Source: Enterobacter hormaechei subsp. hoffmannii
Lineage (GTDB): Bacteria > Pseudomonadota > Gammaproteobacteria > Enterobacterales > Enterobacteriaceae
Length of the DNA stretch: 64,000 bases
Direction of reading: 5' to 3'
Assembly (NCBI RefSeq): GCF_001729745.1
Contig: NZ_CP017186.1
Span: 62,001 to 126,000, forward strand
Shown here: positions 52,769 to 63,706 of the stretch, in pieces
Layout of the letters: the number at the start of each line of letters is the position of its first letter
Numbering within the stretch: position 1 is the first letter of the stretch
Made by a program: the position numbers and the translations under genes
The notes under the pieces: model-generated
The model's input: the letters and a program-made list of their open reading frames with translations, nothing else
Database searches by the model: none
Told to the model about the DNA's origin: nothing

Positions 52769-53485
52769 ATGCGTCCAGCAGGTCGTAGCGCCAACCAGGT
52801 GCGTCCCGTCACCCTGACCCGTAACTATACAAAACACGCTGAAGGCTCCGTGCTGGTTGAGTTTGGTGACACCAAAGTGCTTTGCACCGCGTCCATCGAA
52901 GAGGGCGTGCCTCGCTTCCTGAAAGGTCAGGGGCAGGGGTGGATCACCGCGGAATACGGTATGTTGCCGCGCGCAACCCATACCCGTAATGCCCGTGAAG
53001 CGGCAAAAGGTAAGCAGGGCGGCCGTACTATGGAGATCCAGCGCCTGATCGCACGTGCGCTCCGCGCCGCGGTTGACTTAAAAACGCTGGGTGAGTTCAC
53101 CATCACGCTGGACTGCGACGTGATCCAGGCCGATGGCGGCACGCGTACGGCCTCCATTACCGGTGCCTGTGTGGCGCTGGCAGATGCGCTGAACAAGCTG
53201 GTTGCCGCCGGTAAGCTGAAAACCAACCCAATGAAAGGGATGGTTGCTGCTGTCTCCGTTGGTATTGTTAACGGCGAAGCGCTTTGCGATCTGGAATACG
53301 TTGAAGATTCTGCCGCAGAAACCGACATGAACGTGGTGATGACCGAAGATGGTCGCATCATTGAAGTGCAGGGCACGGCAGAAGGCGAGCCATTCACTCA
53401 CGAAGAACTGCTCACCTTGCTGGCATTGGCCCGAGGGGGTATTGAATCTATTGTAGCGACGCAGAAAGCGGCGTTAGAAAATTGA
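52769..53485 (+). CDS. rph: RNase PH
   Basis: 238 residues, intact, unlike the frameshifted rph-1 allele of E. coli K-12. Motifs: [38 protein letters not shown] (phosphate-binding arginines), [18 protein letters not shown] and the C-terminus ATQKAALEN. It trims tRNA 3' ends with phosphate. The end of rph is followed at once by the pyrE attenuator, so its translation sets pyrE expression. Confidence 0.98.
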   Translation: MRPAGRSANQVRPVTLTRNYTKHAEGSVLVEFGDTKVLCTASIEEGVPRFLKGQGQGWITAEYGMLPRATHTRNAREAAKGKQGGRTMEIQRLIARALRAAVDLKTLGEFTITLDCDVIQADGGTRTASITGACVALADALNKLVAAGKLKTNPMKGMVAAVSVGIVNGEALCDLEYVEDSAAETDMNVVMTEDGRIIEVQGTAEGEPFTHEELLTLLALARGGIESIVATQKAALEN

Positions 53486-53489
53486 TTTT

Positions 53490-53517
53490 AAGGCGACCAA
53501 TGAGTCGCCTTTTTTTT
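53490..53517 (+). terminator. pyrE attenuator
   Basis: The stem AAGGCGAC/GTCGCCTT with a 6-base loop is followed by a run of T residues 5 bases after the rph stop. This is the UTP-sensing attenuator known from E. coli: low UTP slows polymerase, ribosomes translating the rph end stay close, and the hairpin cannot form. Position and sequence match that model. Confidence 0.9.
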
Positions 53518-53551
53518 GCCTGTAAGACTGAAAAGACAAAGGAGCAAATCC

Positions 53552-54193
53552 ATGAAATCGTATCAGCGCCAGTTTATTGAGTTTGCGCTTAACAAGCAGG
53601 TACTTAAGTTTGGCGAGTTCACGCTGAAATCCGGGCGTAAAAGCCCGTATTTCTTCAACGCCGGGCTGTTTAATACCGGGCGCGACCTGGCACTGTTAGG
53701 CCGCTTCTATGCCGAAGCGCTGGTAGATTCCGGGATTGATTTCGATCTGCTGTTTGGCCCCGCGTACAAAGGCATTCCAATTGCAACCACCACGGCGGTG
53801 GCGCTGGCGGAGCACCATGACCGCGACGTACCGTACTGCTTTAACCGTAAAGAGGCCAAAACCCACGGTGAAGGCGGCAATCTGGTCGGCAGTGCGTTGC
53901 AGGGCCGCGTGATGCTGGTGGATGACGTGATCACCGCAGGCACCGCGATCCGTGAATCGATGGAGATTATCCAGGCTAACGGTGCAACGCTTGCGGGTGT
54001 GCTGATTTCGCTTGATCGTCAGGAACGCGGGCGTGGCGACATCTCTGCTATTCAGGAAGTGGAACGCGATTATGGCTGCAAAGTGATCTCTATCATCACG
54101 CTGACAGACCTGATTGCATATCTGGAAGAGAAGCCTGAGATGGCGGATCACCTGGCGGCGGTAAAAGCGTATCGCGAAGAGTTCGGGGTTTAA
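53552..54193 (+). CDS. pyrE: Orotate phosphoribosyltransferase PyrE
   Basis: 213 residues from the ATG at 53552 (AAAGGAG upstream), as in E. coli. It has the [16 protein letters not shown] substrate loop and the PRPP motif [14 protein letters not shown]. It catalyses orotate to OMP in pyrimidine synthesis. Expression is governed by the upstream attenuator. Confidence 0.98.
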   Translation: MKSYQRQFIEFALNKQVLKFGEFTLKSGRKSPYFFNAGLFNTGRDLALLGRFYAEALVDSGIDFDLLFGPAYKGIPIATTTAVALAEHHDRDVPYCFNRKEAKTHGEGGNLVGSALQGRVMLVDDVITAGTAIRESMEIIQANGATLAGVLISLDRQERGRGDISAIQEVERDYGCKVISIITLTDLIAYLEEKPEMADHLAAVKAYREEFGV

Positions 54194-54200
54194 TTGCGTT

Positions 54201-54268
54201 GCCCGGTGGCGCTACGCTTACCGGGCCTACCTGTTCGTAGGCCGGATAAGGCGAAGCCGCCATCCGGC
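54201..54268. repeat. REP pair between pyrE and slmA
   Basis: Two inverted REP units back to back: GCCCGGTGGCGCTACGCTTA CCGGGCC at 54201-54227 and GTAGGCCGGATAAGGCGAAG with CCGCCATCCGGC to 54268. It lies between convergent genes and is of the same family as the element after yicI. Confidence 0.9.
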
Positions 54269-54275
54269 GATGGCG

Positions 54276-54872
54276 TTACTGTAATTGTGCTGCCACTAAC
54301 GGCCAGCGGGCGTCAAAATCGTCCGTTGGTCGATATTTAAACTCGCTGCGCACAAACCGGGAGAGCATCCCTTCGCAAAATGCCAGGATCTGGCTTGCCA
54401 GCAGCGTCTCATCCGTATTATATCCCTCACCTTCCCGCATTTTCTTCTCGCGCAGAACCTGACGAAGCTGGGCTTCGATACGCTCAAAAAGCTGGTTTAT
54501 ACGGCCTTGCAGACGATCCTGTTCAAACATCAGCGCGTGGCCGGTAAGAATACGGGTCAGACCCGGGTTACGTTCACCAAAGCCCAGAATCAGCAGCACA
54601 ATCAGACGCAGACGCGTGCTGGTGTCTTTTTCATCCTTCAGAATCAGGTTGATGCGCGTGATCAGGCTATCTTCGATGAACTCGATCAGGCTGTCGAACA
54701 TCCGGGTTTTGCTCGGGAAATGACGATACAGCGCCGCCTCTGACACGCCCACAGAGGCCGCCAGCTTGGCGGTGGTGATGCGTTGACTGCCGTCGCTGGA
54801 TTCAAGCATCAGAGCCAGAGATTGAAGTATTTCTTCGCGACGATTCCTTTTCGCGGTTTGTTTTTCTGCCAT
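54276..54872 (-). CDS. slmA: Nucleoid occlusion factor SlmA
   Basis: 198 residues, TetR-type. The helix-turn-helix is [25 protein letters not shown] (about 37-61), and the C-terminal dimer domain includes [19 protein letters not shown]. SlmA binds SBS sites around the chromosome and blocks FtsZ ring assembly over the nucleoid. Size and sequence match E. coli. Confidence 0.98.
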   Translation of the reverse strand: MAEKQTAKRNRREEILQSLALMLESSDGSQRITTAKLAASVGVSEAALYRHFPSKTRMFDSLIEFIEDSLITRINLILKDEKDTSTRLRLIVLLILGFGERNPGLTRILTGHALMFEQDRLQGRINQLFERIEAQLRQVLREKKMREGEGYNTDETLLASQILAFCEGMLSRFVRSEFKYRPTDDFDARWPLVAAQLQ

Positions 54873-54993
54873 GTTACAAAATACCCCTGAAAATAAGCAC
54901 TTGTCAGGCTGGCAACCACACAGCGACCCGCAAACTGACGTTTGCGGTTTGTTATTGCATTATGGCGCTGTGAGATGCGTGTTTGTCGGGCGG

Positions 54994-55452
54994 TTATTTG
55001 CGCCCGGAATGGCCGAAGCCGCCTTCGCCACGGTCGGTAACGTCGAAGTCTGCCACCAGGTTAAATTCTGCCTGCACCACCGGTACAAACACCATCTGCG
55101 CAATACGCTCGCCCGGTTCAATGGTGAAGCTGTCCTGGCCACGGTTCCAGACGGATACCATCAGCTGACCCTGATAGTCAGAGTCGATCAGGCCGACCAG
55201 GTTACCCAGCACGACGCCATGCTTATGGCCCAGGCCAGAGCGCGGCAGGATCACCGCTGCCAGTGACGGGTCAGCAATGTGAATCGCCAGCCCGGTCGGG
55301 ATCAGGGTCGTTGCACCCGGCGCCAGTTCTACGGCGTCATCGAGACAGGCGCGCAGGTCAAGACCGGCAGAGCCGGAGGTGGCATACGTTGGCAGCGGAA
55401 ATTGCTCGCCAACGCGCGGGTCCAGAATCTTAACGTCGATTTTTTTCATCAT
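54994..55452 (-). CDS. dut: dUTPase
   Basis: 152 residues from the first of two tandem ATGs. The five dUTPase motifs are visible: [41 protein letters not shown] and the glycine-rich C-terminal arm [12 protein letters not shown]. It hydrolyses dUTP to dUMP. It overlaps the end of coaBC by 23 bases with no strong ribosome site, so translation is coupled. Confidence 0.98.
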   Translation of the reverse strand: MMKKIDVKILDPRVGEQFPLPTYATSGSAGLDLRACLDDAVELAPGATTLIPTGLAIHIADPSLAAVILPRSGLGHKHGVVLGNLVGLIDSDYQGQLMVSVWNRGQDSFTIEPGERIAQMVFVPVVQAEFNLVADFDVTDRGEGGFGHSGRK

Positions 55453-56641
55453 AACGGGTAACGATCTCGTCCAGTAATTGTTGGCCCAGGAGTTCTTTGC
55501 GCTCAAGCGGTAAGACTTTATCTCCATCCTGCCAGAAAAGGTGCAATGCGTTGCTGTCGCTGTTAAATCCTTGCGTGGACAGCGATACGTCGTTCGCGCA
55601 AATCAAATCGAGGTTTTTGCGGGTACGTTTTTGCCGGGCATATTCTTCCACATTATTCGTTTCTGCGGCAAACCCAACAACGTAAGGACGATGAGTTTTC
55701 AATGCGGCGACACCGGCAACGATATCCGGGTTCTTCACCATTTTTATTGTTAATTCATCACCTTGCTTTTTAATTTTGGCGTCGGCAATGGTTTCGGCGC
55801 GGTAATCAGCAACGGCCGCACAGCCGATAAAAATATGCTGTTGTTGAGCATGCGCCTGTACGGCGGCTTCCATTTCCAGCGCGGTAGTTACATCAATACG
55901 CCGCACAAACGCAGGGGTGGTAAGCGACACCGGGCCGCTCACCAGCGTCACGTTCGCGCCGCGTTTGGCTGCCGCGGCAGCAATTGCAAAGCCCATTTTG
56001 CCGGAGCTGTGGTTGGTGATGTATCGCACCGGATCCAGCGGCTCGCGCGTGGGGCCCGCGGTAATCATGATGTTGAGATGTTGCAGATCGTTGACAGGCG
56101 AGAAATGGGCGGCGGCCATATCAACAATCGTCAATGGGTCGAGCATACGCCCTGGCCCCACGTCGCCACAGGCCTGGCTGCCGCTCTCCGGTCCCCAAAT
56201 TAGCAGGCCGCGCGAGGCCAGCGTATCCAGATTATGCTGGGTAGCGGCGTTGCGATACATCTGCTGGTTCATTGCGGGTACAACCGCGACGGGCGCAGGC
56301 GTGGCGAGGCAAATGGTCGTTACCAGATCGTTCGCCATCCCGGCCGCCACGCGGGCAATTACATCTGCCGTGGCGGGGGCAAGGATAACCAGATCGGCCC
56401 ATTTCCCCAGCTCAATATGGCCCATTGCGGCTTCGGCTGCCGGGTCGAGAAGGCTGTCGGATACCGGGTATCCCGAGACGGCTTGCAGGCTCAGCGGGGT
56501 GATAAAGGCTTTGCCGCCTTCGGTGATCGCGACCCGTACGTCGGCCCCGCGCTCGCGCAAACGGCGCACCAGGTCTGGCGTTTTATAGGCAGCAATACCG
56601 CCGCTGACGCCAAGAACGATTTTTTTACCGGCCAGGCTCAT
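55430..56641 (-). CDS. coaBC: Phosphopantothenoylcysteine decarboxylase/synthetase CoaBC
   Basis: 403 residues from [20 protein letters not shown]; an ATG one codon earlier is equally possible. The N-terminal CoaC flavoprotein has [11 protein letters not shown] (catalytic His) and [10 protein letters not shown], then [12 protein letters not shown] (Cys). The C-terminal CoaB has [28 protein letters not shown] and [10 protein letters not shown]. Two steps of coenzyme A synthesis. Confidence 0.98.
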   Translation of the reverse strand: MSLAGKKIVLGVSGGIAAYKTPDLVRRLRERGADVRVAITEGGKAFITPLSLQAVSGYPVSDSLLDPAAEAAMGHIELGKWADLVILAPATADVIARVAAGMANDLVTTICLATPAPVAVVPAMNQQMYRNAATQHNLDTLASRGLLIWGPESGSQACGDVGPGRMLDPLTIVDMAAAHFSPVNDLQHLNIMITAGPTREPLDPVRYITNHSSGKMGFAIAAAAAKRGANVTLVSGPVSLTTPAFVRRIDVTTALEMEAAVQAHAQQQHIFIGCAAVADYRAETIADAKIKKQGDELTIKMVKNPDIVAGVAALKTHRPYVVGFAAETNNVEEYARQKRTRKNLDLICANDVSLSTQGFNSDSNALHLFWQDGDKVLPLERKELLGQQLLDEIVTRYDEKNRR

Positions 56642-56814
56642 CATGATTCTTTCCTGTTGGGTTTCACCAGAGAGCGGGCATTTTATCACAATCCCTAAAA
56701 CGGGGTGATGATGTCCTTAATTCACTTTGCGAGGCGCTACGCAAGAACGAAACGCCAGCGTCGAGCCCCGAATTTGCCTGTGGCAGCATAATGGCAAACA
56801 GAAGGAGGCCGGGC

Positions 56815-57480
56815 ATGGAAGAGACTGAACTGCTGCTACCGCGTGAAAAAATGCTGCGCCATGGCGTCACGTTGTTAAAGGACGACGAGCTGCTGGCGCT
56901 CTTTTTACGCACAGGCACGCCGGGGAAAACGGTATTTACGCTGGCGAAAGAGCTGATAGAGCATTTCGGCTCACTGTATGGATTGTTGACCGCCGAGCTG
57001 GAGGCGTTTACGCACGTTGAGGGTATTGGCGTGGCGAAATATGCCCAGTTACGGGGCATTGCCGAGCTGGCCCGGCGATTTTACAACGTGCGTATGGAGG
57101 AAGAAGACCCGATCCTCACCCCCGATATGACCCGCGAATTTCTGCAAAGCCAGCTTTCCGATCTGGAGCGGGAGATCTTTATGGTGATCTTTCTCGACAA
57201 TAAAAACCGGGTACTGAAACATACCCGCCTTTTTTCGGGAACATTGAGCCACGTTGAGGTGCATCCGCGTGAAATTGTGCGGGAAGCGATAAAAGTGAAT
57301 GCAGCCGGCGTGATCCTCGCGCATAATCACCCCTCTGGCTGTGCAGAACCAAGCAGAGCTGACAAAGCAATTACCGAACGTATTATCAAATGCTGTCAAT
57401 TCATGGACATTCGTGTGCTGGACCATCTGATAATTGGCCGCGGAGAGTACATTTCTTTTGCCGAACGTGGCTGGATTTAG
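56815..57480 (+). CDS. radC: RadC/YicR JAMM-domain protein
   Basis: 221 residues. AAGGAGG 6 bases before the ATG at 56815 decides the start over an ATG 24 bases upstream. An N-terminal helix-hairpin-helix region precedes a JAMM/MPN domain with the metal motif [17 protein letters not shown] and [12 protein letters not shown]. The repair role once claimed for RadC is not supported; function unknown. Confidence 0.95.
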   Translation: MEETELLLPREKMLRHGVTLLKDDELLALFLRTGTPGKTVFTLAKELIEHFGSLYGLLTAELEAFTHVEGIGVAKYAQLRGIAELARRFYNVRMEEEDPILTPDMTREFLQSQLSDLEREIFMVIFLDNKNRVLKHTRLFSGTLSHVEVHPREIVREAIKVNAAGVILAHNHPSGCAEPSRADKAITERIIKCCQFMDIRVLDHLIIGRGEYISFAERGWI

Positions 57481-57522
57481 GCCTTTTCTCGCGATCCATC
57501 GGGATCTTTGTCTGTTCGGGAC

Positions 57523-57551
57523 TTGAGCACACCGCCGAGTCAGCGTATACT
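57523..57551 (+). promoter_or_regulatory. rpmB promoter
   Basis: TTGAGC (57523-57528) and TATACT (57546-57551) are 17 bases apart. The start region is followed by a leader of about 140 bases before rpmB. The long leader may carry ribosomal-protein feedback control; I see no defined binding structure. Confidence 0.65.
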
Positions 57552-57676
57552 ACGCCACCTTTGAGAATCTCGGGTTTGGCATTTGGGCCTGGCAATCGAG
57601 AGTTCAATAGAACTATGCGATGACCGGGCTGTAAAGCCTGACGAGGCGCCGATACCCCATACGAAGCTCGAGCTAA

Positions 57677-57934
<258 letters not shown>

Positions 57935-57953
57935 GTACTTAAAGAGGAAATAA

Positions 57954-58124
<171 letters not shown>

Positions 58125-58143
58125 TTTTAGTCTCCTTGTATTG

Positions 58144-58170
58144 AAAAACCCCGCATCTGCGGGGTTTTTT
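58144..58170 (+). terminator. rpmBG terminator
   Basis: The stem AAAAACCCCGCA/TGCGGGGTTTTT with a TC centre ends in six T residues, 20 bases after the rpmG stop and 27 before mutM. Confidence 0.93.
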
Positions 58171-58196
58171 GCATTCTGCATCTCAACGGAGGAACC

Positions 58197-59006
58197 ATGC
58201 CTGAATTACCTGAGGTAGAGACCAGCCGCCGCGGCATTGAGCCCCATCTGGTTGGCGCGACTATTCTTCATGCTGTCGTTCGCAACGGGCGTCTGCGCTG
58301 GCCGGTGTCCGATGAGATCCACGCGTTAAGCGATAAACCCGTCCTGAGCGTACAGCGCCGCGCGAAATACCTGCTGCTGGAGCTGCCTGACGGCTGGATC
58401 ATTATCCATCTGGGCATGTCGGGAAGCCTGCGCATCCTCACCGAAGAGTTGCCTGCGGAAAAGCACGACCACGTTGATCTGGTGATGAGTAACGGCAAGG
58501 TGCTGCGTTACACCGACCCGCGTCGCTTTGGTGCATGGCTGTGGACCAAAGAGCTGGAAGGGCACAACGTGCTGGCGCATCTTGGACCTGAGCCGCTCTC
58601 AGAGGCGTTTAACGCAGATTATCTCAAAGAGAAGTGCGCGAAAAAGAAAACCCCGATTAAACCCTGGCTGATGGATAACAAGCTGGTCGTGGGCGTGGGG
58701 AATATCTATGCCAGCGAATCGTTGTTTGCCGCCGGGATCCATCCCGATCGGCTGGCCTCTTCGCTGTCTGCGCAGGAGTGCGAGCTGCTGGTCAGAGTGA
58801 TTAAAGCGGTACTGCTGCGCTCAATTGAGCAGGGCGGGACGACGCTGAAGGATTTTCTGCAAAGCGACGGGAAGCCGGGCTATTTTGCGCAGGAGTTGCA
58901 GGTTTATGGTCGTAAGGGGGAACCGTGCAGAGCATGCGGGACGCCGATTATTGCCACGAAGCACGCTCAGCGCGCCACGTTTTACTGCCGTCAGTGCCAG
59001 AAGTAG
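58197..59006 (+). CDS. mutM: Formamidopyrimidine-DNA glycosylase MutM
   Basis: 269 residues. The N-terminus [17 protein letters not shown] carries catalytic Pro2 and Glu3. It also has [10 protein letters not shown], a helix-two-turn-helix, and a C-terminal zinc finger CRACG...CRQC. It removes 8-oxoguanine from DNA. GGAGG-like site just upstream. Ends 2 bases from convergent coaD. Confidence 0.98.
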   Translation: MPELPEVETSRRGIEPHLVGATILHAVVRNGRLRWPVSDEIHALSDKPVLSVQRRAKYLLLELPDGWIIIHLGMSGSLRILTEELPAEKHDHVDLVMSNGKVLRYTDPRRFGAWLWTKELEGHNVLAHLGPEPLSEAFNADYLKEKCAKKKTPIKPWLMDNKLVVGVGNIYASESLFAAGIHPDRLASSLSAQECELLVRVIKAVLLRSIEQGGTTLKDFLQSDGKPGYFAQELQVYGRKGEPCRACGTPIIATKHAQRATFYCRQCQK

Positions 59007-59008
59007 GG

Positions 59009-59491
<483 letters not shown>

Positions 59492-60262
59492 TCACGTTTT
59501 CTCTGAGTAGCCGCGGTTCAGCGCCCACAGCTCGGTGTATTTGTTGAAAGTATACTGGGCATTCACTACCGCCAGTAACCAGCCCTGTTTGCCGTCCAGC
59601 ACGCCGCCACGTAGCAGCAGCGTTTTCAGAAACGCGCCCAGCGTGTGGGTGAAGATGCCGGTCAGCGTGGCCTTCTTGCCGCGCGCATGCCGCTCCTGTG
59701 CCCAGGCGGTGGCATAGTTCAGCTGTTTCCGCTGGAAGCTGGCGAAATCGCGGCAGGTCAGATGAAGCAGATCGCCCGTTAGGGGGATGACCTGAGCGTT
59801 ATCGCAGGCCAGAGACTCATGGACCAGGTTGTCGTTGTACTGATAACGCTCGCGGGCATAGAGGCGCATCACGCGGTCGGGGTACCAGCCGCTGTGGCGC
59901 ATAAAGCGGCCCAGGAAATAGTTACGACGCGCGATACTGTAGACCGCGCCGGGCTGTGGCGCGGCAAGCACCGTTTGAATGGCCTGTCGGAGTTCCGGGG
60001 TGACGCGCTCATCGGTATCGATCATCAACACGTAATCGCCCGTGGCGTAACTCTGCGCACGCTGACGCTGAATACCGTAGCCCTGCCAGTCGGTGTCGGT
60101 AAAGACTTTTGCCCCGGCTGCACGGGCAACGTCCGCCGTATTGTCCGTACTTCCGGAATCGAGAATGACGATTTCGTCAGCCCAGGCAACAGAGGCCAGG
60201 CAATCCGGAAGCAGGTCGGCGGCGTTTTTGGCGATCATCACGACCGACAGACGCGTTGACAT
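59492..60262 (-). CDS. waaE: LPS core beta-glucosyltransferase WaaE
   Basis: 256 residues of glycosyltransferase family 2: [38 protein letters not shown], and the DxD-type motif [12 protein letters not shown]. Between coaD and waaA this is WaaE (KdtX) of Klebsiella, Enterobacter and Serratia, which adds beta-glucose to heptose I. E. coli lacks it. Its start overlaps the waaA stop by one base. Confidence 0.93.
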   Translation of the reverse strand: MSTRLSVVMIAKNAADLLPDCLASVAWADEIVILDSGSTDNTADVARAAGAKVFTDTDWQGYGIQRQRAQSYATGDYVLMIDTDERVTPELRQAIQTVLAAPQPGAVYSIARRNYFLGRFMRHSGWYPDRVMRLYARERYQYNDNLVHESLACDNAQVIPLTGDLLHLTCRDFASFQRKQLNYATAWAQERHARGKKATLTGIFTHTLGAFLKTLLLRGGVLDGKQGWLLAVVNAQYTFNKYTELWALNRGYSEKT

Positions 60263-61536
60263 TAGTGGCTCCGCTGCGGCAGGTAAGGTTGCAAAAGTTG
60301 CAGCAGACGGGTCAGTGCGCCCTGGTTCTGATGCAGGACTTCAACGGCGTGACGACCGTACCACAGGCGGTAATCTTCGTCAGTCAGAAGGGTTGAGACC
60401 TCTTTGACCACCGAGTCCGCATCGGTCACGGTGATTAAGCCATCGGCTTGCTGCAATTTCGCGCAGATATCTTTGAAGTTAAACGTGTGTGGACCCATCA
60501 GCACGGGAATGGCGTGGGCTGCCGGCTCCAGCGGGTTATGACCACCGCGCTCCACCAGGCTTCCGCCAACGAAAGCAAGATCGGCGATCCCGTACAGCAG
60601 CATCAGTTCGCCCATCGTATCGCCAATCACCACCTGCGTGCTGCCAGAGGGGATTTCGCCGCTGCTGCGCAGGGTGAAGCTGAAACCGCCTTTTTGCACC
60701 ATCTCCCGGGCATCTTTAAAACGCTCAGGATGGCGAGGAACCAGAATCAGCAGTAAATCAGGGAATTTTTCCAGCAGTTGGCGGTGAGCCTGAAGAATAA
60801 TGGCTTCTTCGCCGTCATGGGTGCTGGTAGCAATCCAGACCTGGCGACGCGGCGCCCACTGACGACGCAGCGTTACCGCACGGGCGGCGAGTTCAGGGGT
60901 GACGGAAATATCGAACTTCAGGCTACCCGTGACCGCAAGCTGGTTGCGCTTCAGGCCGAGGGCGATAAAGCGCGCGGCATCTTCTTCGTTCTGCGCGGCG
61001 ATCAGCGTAATTTTGCTGAGCAGGCGACGCATAAATTTACCCAGCTTGCCGTACCCTTTCGCCGAGCGTTCCGACAGACGCGCGTTGGCGATAACCAAAG
61101 GAATTTTACGGGCATGCAGGGCGGAAATCATATTCGGCCACAGTTCAGTTTCCATGACGATCACCAGTTTAGGGCGAACGGTATTCAGGAAACGGTTCAT
61201 GGCGCAGGGGAGATCGTACGGCAGGTAGACGTGATGCACGTCTTTACCGAAGGCAGACATCACGCGCTCTGAGCCGGTTGGCGTCATCGTGGTGACGGTG
61301 ATGGGCAGTGACGGATAACGATGGCGTAAGGCACGCACCAGTGGAATGGCGGCCAGCGTTTCCCCAACTGACACGGAATGCAGCAGAATACCGTCCGGCG
61401 CCACTTTATTGCGGCAGTAGCCATAGCGTTCGGCCCAGCGTTTACGGTACGCAGGCGCTTTACGGCTACGAAGCAACAGTCGCAGCCACACCAGTGGCTG
61501 AATGATGTAGAGCAGGGCGGTATACAACAATTCCAA
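60262..61536 (-). CDS. waaA: Kdo transferase WaaA
   Basis: 424 residues with a TTG start as in E. coli ([18 protein letters not shown], an N-terminal membrane anchor). GT30 features: [37 protein letters not shown] and [19 protein letters not shown]. It adds two Kdo residues to lipid IVA. Upstream on the same strand are the core glycosyltransferase genes. Confidence 0.98.
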   Translation of the reverse strand: MELLYTALLYIIQPLVWLRLLLRSRKAPAYRKRWAERYGYCRNKVAPDGILLHSVSVGETLAAIPLVRALRHRYPSLPITVTTMTPTGSERVMSAFGKDVHHVYLPYDLPCAMNRFLNTVRPKLVIVMETELWPNMISALHARKIPLVIANARLSERSAKGYGKLGKFMRRLLSKITLIAAQNEEDAARFIALGLKRNQLAVTGSLKFDISVTPELAARAVTLRRQWAPRRQVWIATSTHDGEEAIILQAHRQLLEKFPDLLLILVPRHPERFKDAREMVQKGGFSFTLRSSGEIPSGSTQVVIGDTMGELMLLYGIADLAFVGGSLVERGGHNPLEPAAHAIPVLMGPHTFNFKDICAKLQQADGLITVTDADSVVKEVSTLLTDEDYRLWYGRHAVEVLHQNQGALTRLLQLLQPYLPQRSH

Positions 61537-61602
61537 GCGATTATCCGTTTTTTTAGTTTCGGCCGGGAAATTCTAAGCATTTAAGCGTGCTAAAGCTATC
61601 TC

Positions 61603-62592
61603 TTATGCCAGATACCGTTTTAAACGGAAGTAGCGTCGGCCCAGGCGCCAGCGCAAACGCGGGCTTTTGGCACTTTTCCAGATGAGCTTCCAGATCCCGG
61701 TGTCGAAGAACTCTTTGATTATCATTGATTTCTTCGCTTCATCCTTCATGTTGTCGAAGGTATGAATAATTCCCAGACCCTCTTTGGCGATTTGCCAGTG
61801 ACAGGCCGGGATATTTTTCACTTTATCCGGGTAGCGCTGGTTAATGGCATCTAGCATCTTCAGGATCTTCATGTAATGGCGCGCTGAGCGAATCAGCGTG
61901 TCGTCATTATCCGGGGTGTGCGATACCGAGGCGGAGTGAATGTAGTAGTCGTAAAAGCGTTCGCTGGTGTACTGAACGCGTTCTGCAGCAAGCAGCACCT
62001 CAGTCGTCCACGGGATATCCTGATGGCGCAGGCCAGGCTCGAAACGGAAGCCGTGCTGACGAATAAAATCGTGACGATAGATATTCAGCCAGGTCACATG
62101 CAGGAACTTACGTGAATCCAGCGCCTTTTTTAACCATGCCGCGCCATTCATGACGCTCGTTGAGGCGAGCTTATCTTCAGGGAAGATAGGGCGAGACGGT
62201 TTTTTGTTATTTTCCCAGACGTAGTTGCCATTGCAGGTGGCGACATCCAGGTTCTGTGTGACGGCCATATCCAGCAGACGCTGGTACATGCCGGGTTTGA
62301 AGACATCATCAATATCCGGGAAAGAGAGATATTGGCCGGTCGCAACGGCCAGGCCGGTATTACGCGCGATGGACACGCCCTGATTAGGTTGTTCAATAAC
62401 CTGCATCTGTGGCAGCTGTTCGCGCCATTTTTCGACAATCTGCATCGAGCGGTCAGTGGAGCCGTCATTCACGATGATGACTTCCATACTGTCGATATGT
62501 TGATTTACAAGGCAGGTAAAGAACTGATCGAGAAAAGCTTCACCGTTATAAACGGCAACCACCACGCTTAATAAAGGCGCTGAATTTTGCAT
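61603..62592 (-). CDS. Family 2 glycosyltransferase, LPS core
   Basis: 329 residues from the ATG at 62592. GT2 fold: LLSVVVAVYNGEAFLDQFFT, IIVNDGSTDRSMQIVEKW, and the acidic motif SFPDIDDVFKPGMYQRLL. The C-terminal third is basic and helical. The acceptor sugar is not evident. It follows the family 4 transferase by 11 bases and precedes waaA, so it belongs to the outer-core or O-unit decoration set. Confidence 0.88.
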   Translation of the reverse strand: MQNSAPLLSVVVAVYNGEAFLDQFFTCLVNQHIDSMEVIIVNDGSTDRSMQIVEKWREQLPQMQVIEQPNQGVSIARNTGLAVATGQYLSFPDIDDVFKPGMYQRLLDMAVTQNLDVATCNGNYVWENNKKPSRPIFPEDKLASTSVMNGAAWLKKALDSRKFLHVTWLNIYRHDFIRQHGFRFEPGLRHQDIPWTTEVLLAAERVQYTSERFYDYYIHSASVSHTPDNDDTLIRSARHYMKILKMLDAINQRYPDKVKNIPACHWQIAKEGLGIIHTFDNMKDEAKKSMIIKEFFDTGIWKLIWKSAKSPRLRWRLGRRYFRLKRYLA

Positions 62593-62603
62593 ATGAAACC
62601 TGA

Positions 62604-63704
62604 TTATTTTTGGTTGTCGACCAAAGCAATGTATTGCTGGCAAATGGCGTTGATACCGAACGATGCGATCGTTTCGCGATCAACAACCGGCGGAGAGGCA
62701 TACAGTTCTGCCAGTGTTTTCGCCAGTGATTCGTCGGTTAACGCGGTCAGACCACGCGCCAGAGGGCCAGTAAGGATCTCAGCAGGGCCGCCAGGGCAGT
62801 TTGTACTCACCGGTGGGGTCTGACAGATAATGGACTCTACCAGTACATTACCAAAACCTTCGCAGTCGGAACTTAACACTAAAAGGCGTGCACCTTTGAT
62901 CCACGGATAAGGATTGGTTTCAAACGGGCGGAAGACGATCTTGTTTTCAATTCCCAGCTTAGCGGCAAGCTGTTTGAGCTGGTTAATTTTCACGTCAGAG
63001 CCTTTGCCCATCAACACCAGCGATGCGTCAATCTTGCTCATCGCAAACGCCCGCAGCAGCCGGTCGTGACGTTTGTGCTCATGAAAACGGCCAACGTGGA
63101 TAATGTAATTCTGCCCCTGCATCTCAAAGGGCGCTTCCGCCAGACGCTGAATTTCAGGGATATCAAACGGGTTATGGATAACCGCTTTGCGCCGCAGGGG
63201 GATCGCGAGTACTTCAGACAGATCGTGCAGCACGGCGCCGGATACCGCCACCACGTTGCGGTTTTCATAGGTATGACGAATTTTATAATGCTTAAACCAG
63301 CGAGAAAGCCCGCTGCGATGGCGCAAATAGGAGAAGGAGAACATCCCGTGTACGCAAAACCAGACCTTATCGCGATCCAGCACGCGGCTGTGCGCCACGA
63401 TACGGTCGGTTTTATGCAGATGCGAGAAGACGACGTCAAATTTACCGCTGCGTTCTGCCTGCTCAATGGCGCGATCCAGCAAACGGGCGCGACGCGGGAT
63501 CTCGGTCAGCTTCCGCCAGGGTTTTTTACAGGTATCCTGCACGACCTGAAAATCGATGCCTTCCGGAATGGCGTAGTCGCACACCTTCCGTAAGGAGAAA
63601 AGGGTGACCTGATGCCCCAGTTCTGTCAGTCCGCTGGAGAGGGTGAGAACCGTTTTTTCGGCTCCTCCACCGGGTAAACCATCAATAATCATTAGGATGC
63701 GCAT
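62604..63704 (-). CDS. Family 4 glycosyltransferase, LPS core
   Basis: 366 residues, GT-B fold. The N-terminus is MRILMIIDGLPGGGAEKTVL; the C-terminal nucleotide-sugar site has LLVLSSDCEGFGNVLVESII and CPGGPAEIL, with IHVGRFHEHKRHDRLLRAF. It resembles core transferases of Klebsiella and Enterobacter waa clusters, but I cannot fix a symbol. One gene upstream is cut by the edge. Confidence 0.88.
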   Translation of the reverse strand: MRILMIIDGLPGGGAEKTVLTLSSGLTELGHQVTLFSLRKVCDYAIPEGIDFQVVQDTCKKPWRKLTEIPRRARLLDRAIEQAERSGKFDVVFSHLHKTDRIVAHSRVLDRDKVWFCVHGMFSFSYLRHRSGLSRWFKHYKIRHTYENRNVVAVSGAVLHDLSEVLAIPLRRKAVIHNPFDIPEIQRLAEAPFEMQGQNYIIHVGRFHEHKRHDRLLRAFAMSKIDASLVLMGKGSDVKINQLKQLAAKLGIENKIVFRPFETNPYPWIKGARLLVLSSDCEGFGNVLVESIICQTPPVSTNCPGGPAEILTGPLARGLTALTDESLAKTLAELYASPPVVDRETIASFGINAICQQYIALVDNQK

Positions 63705-63706
63705 TA

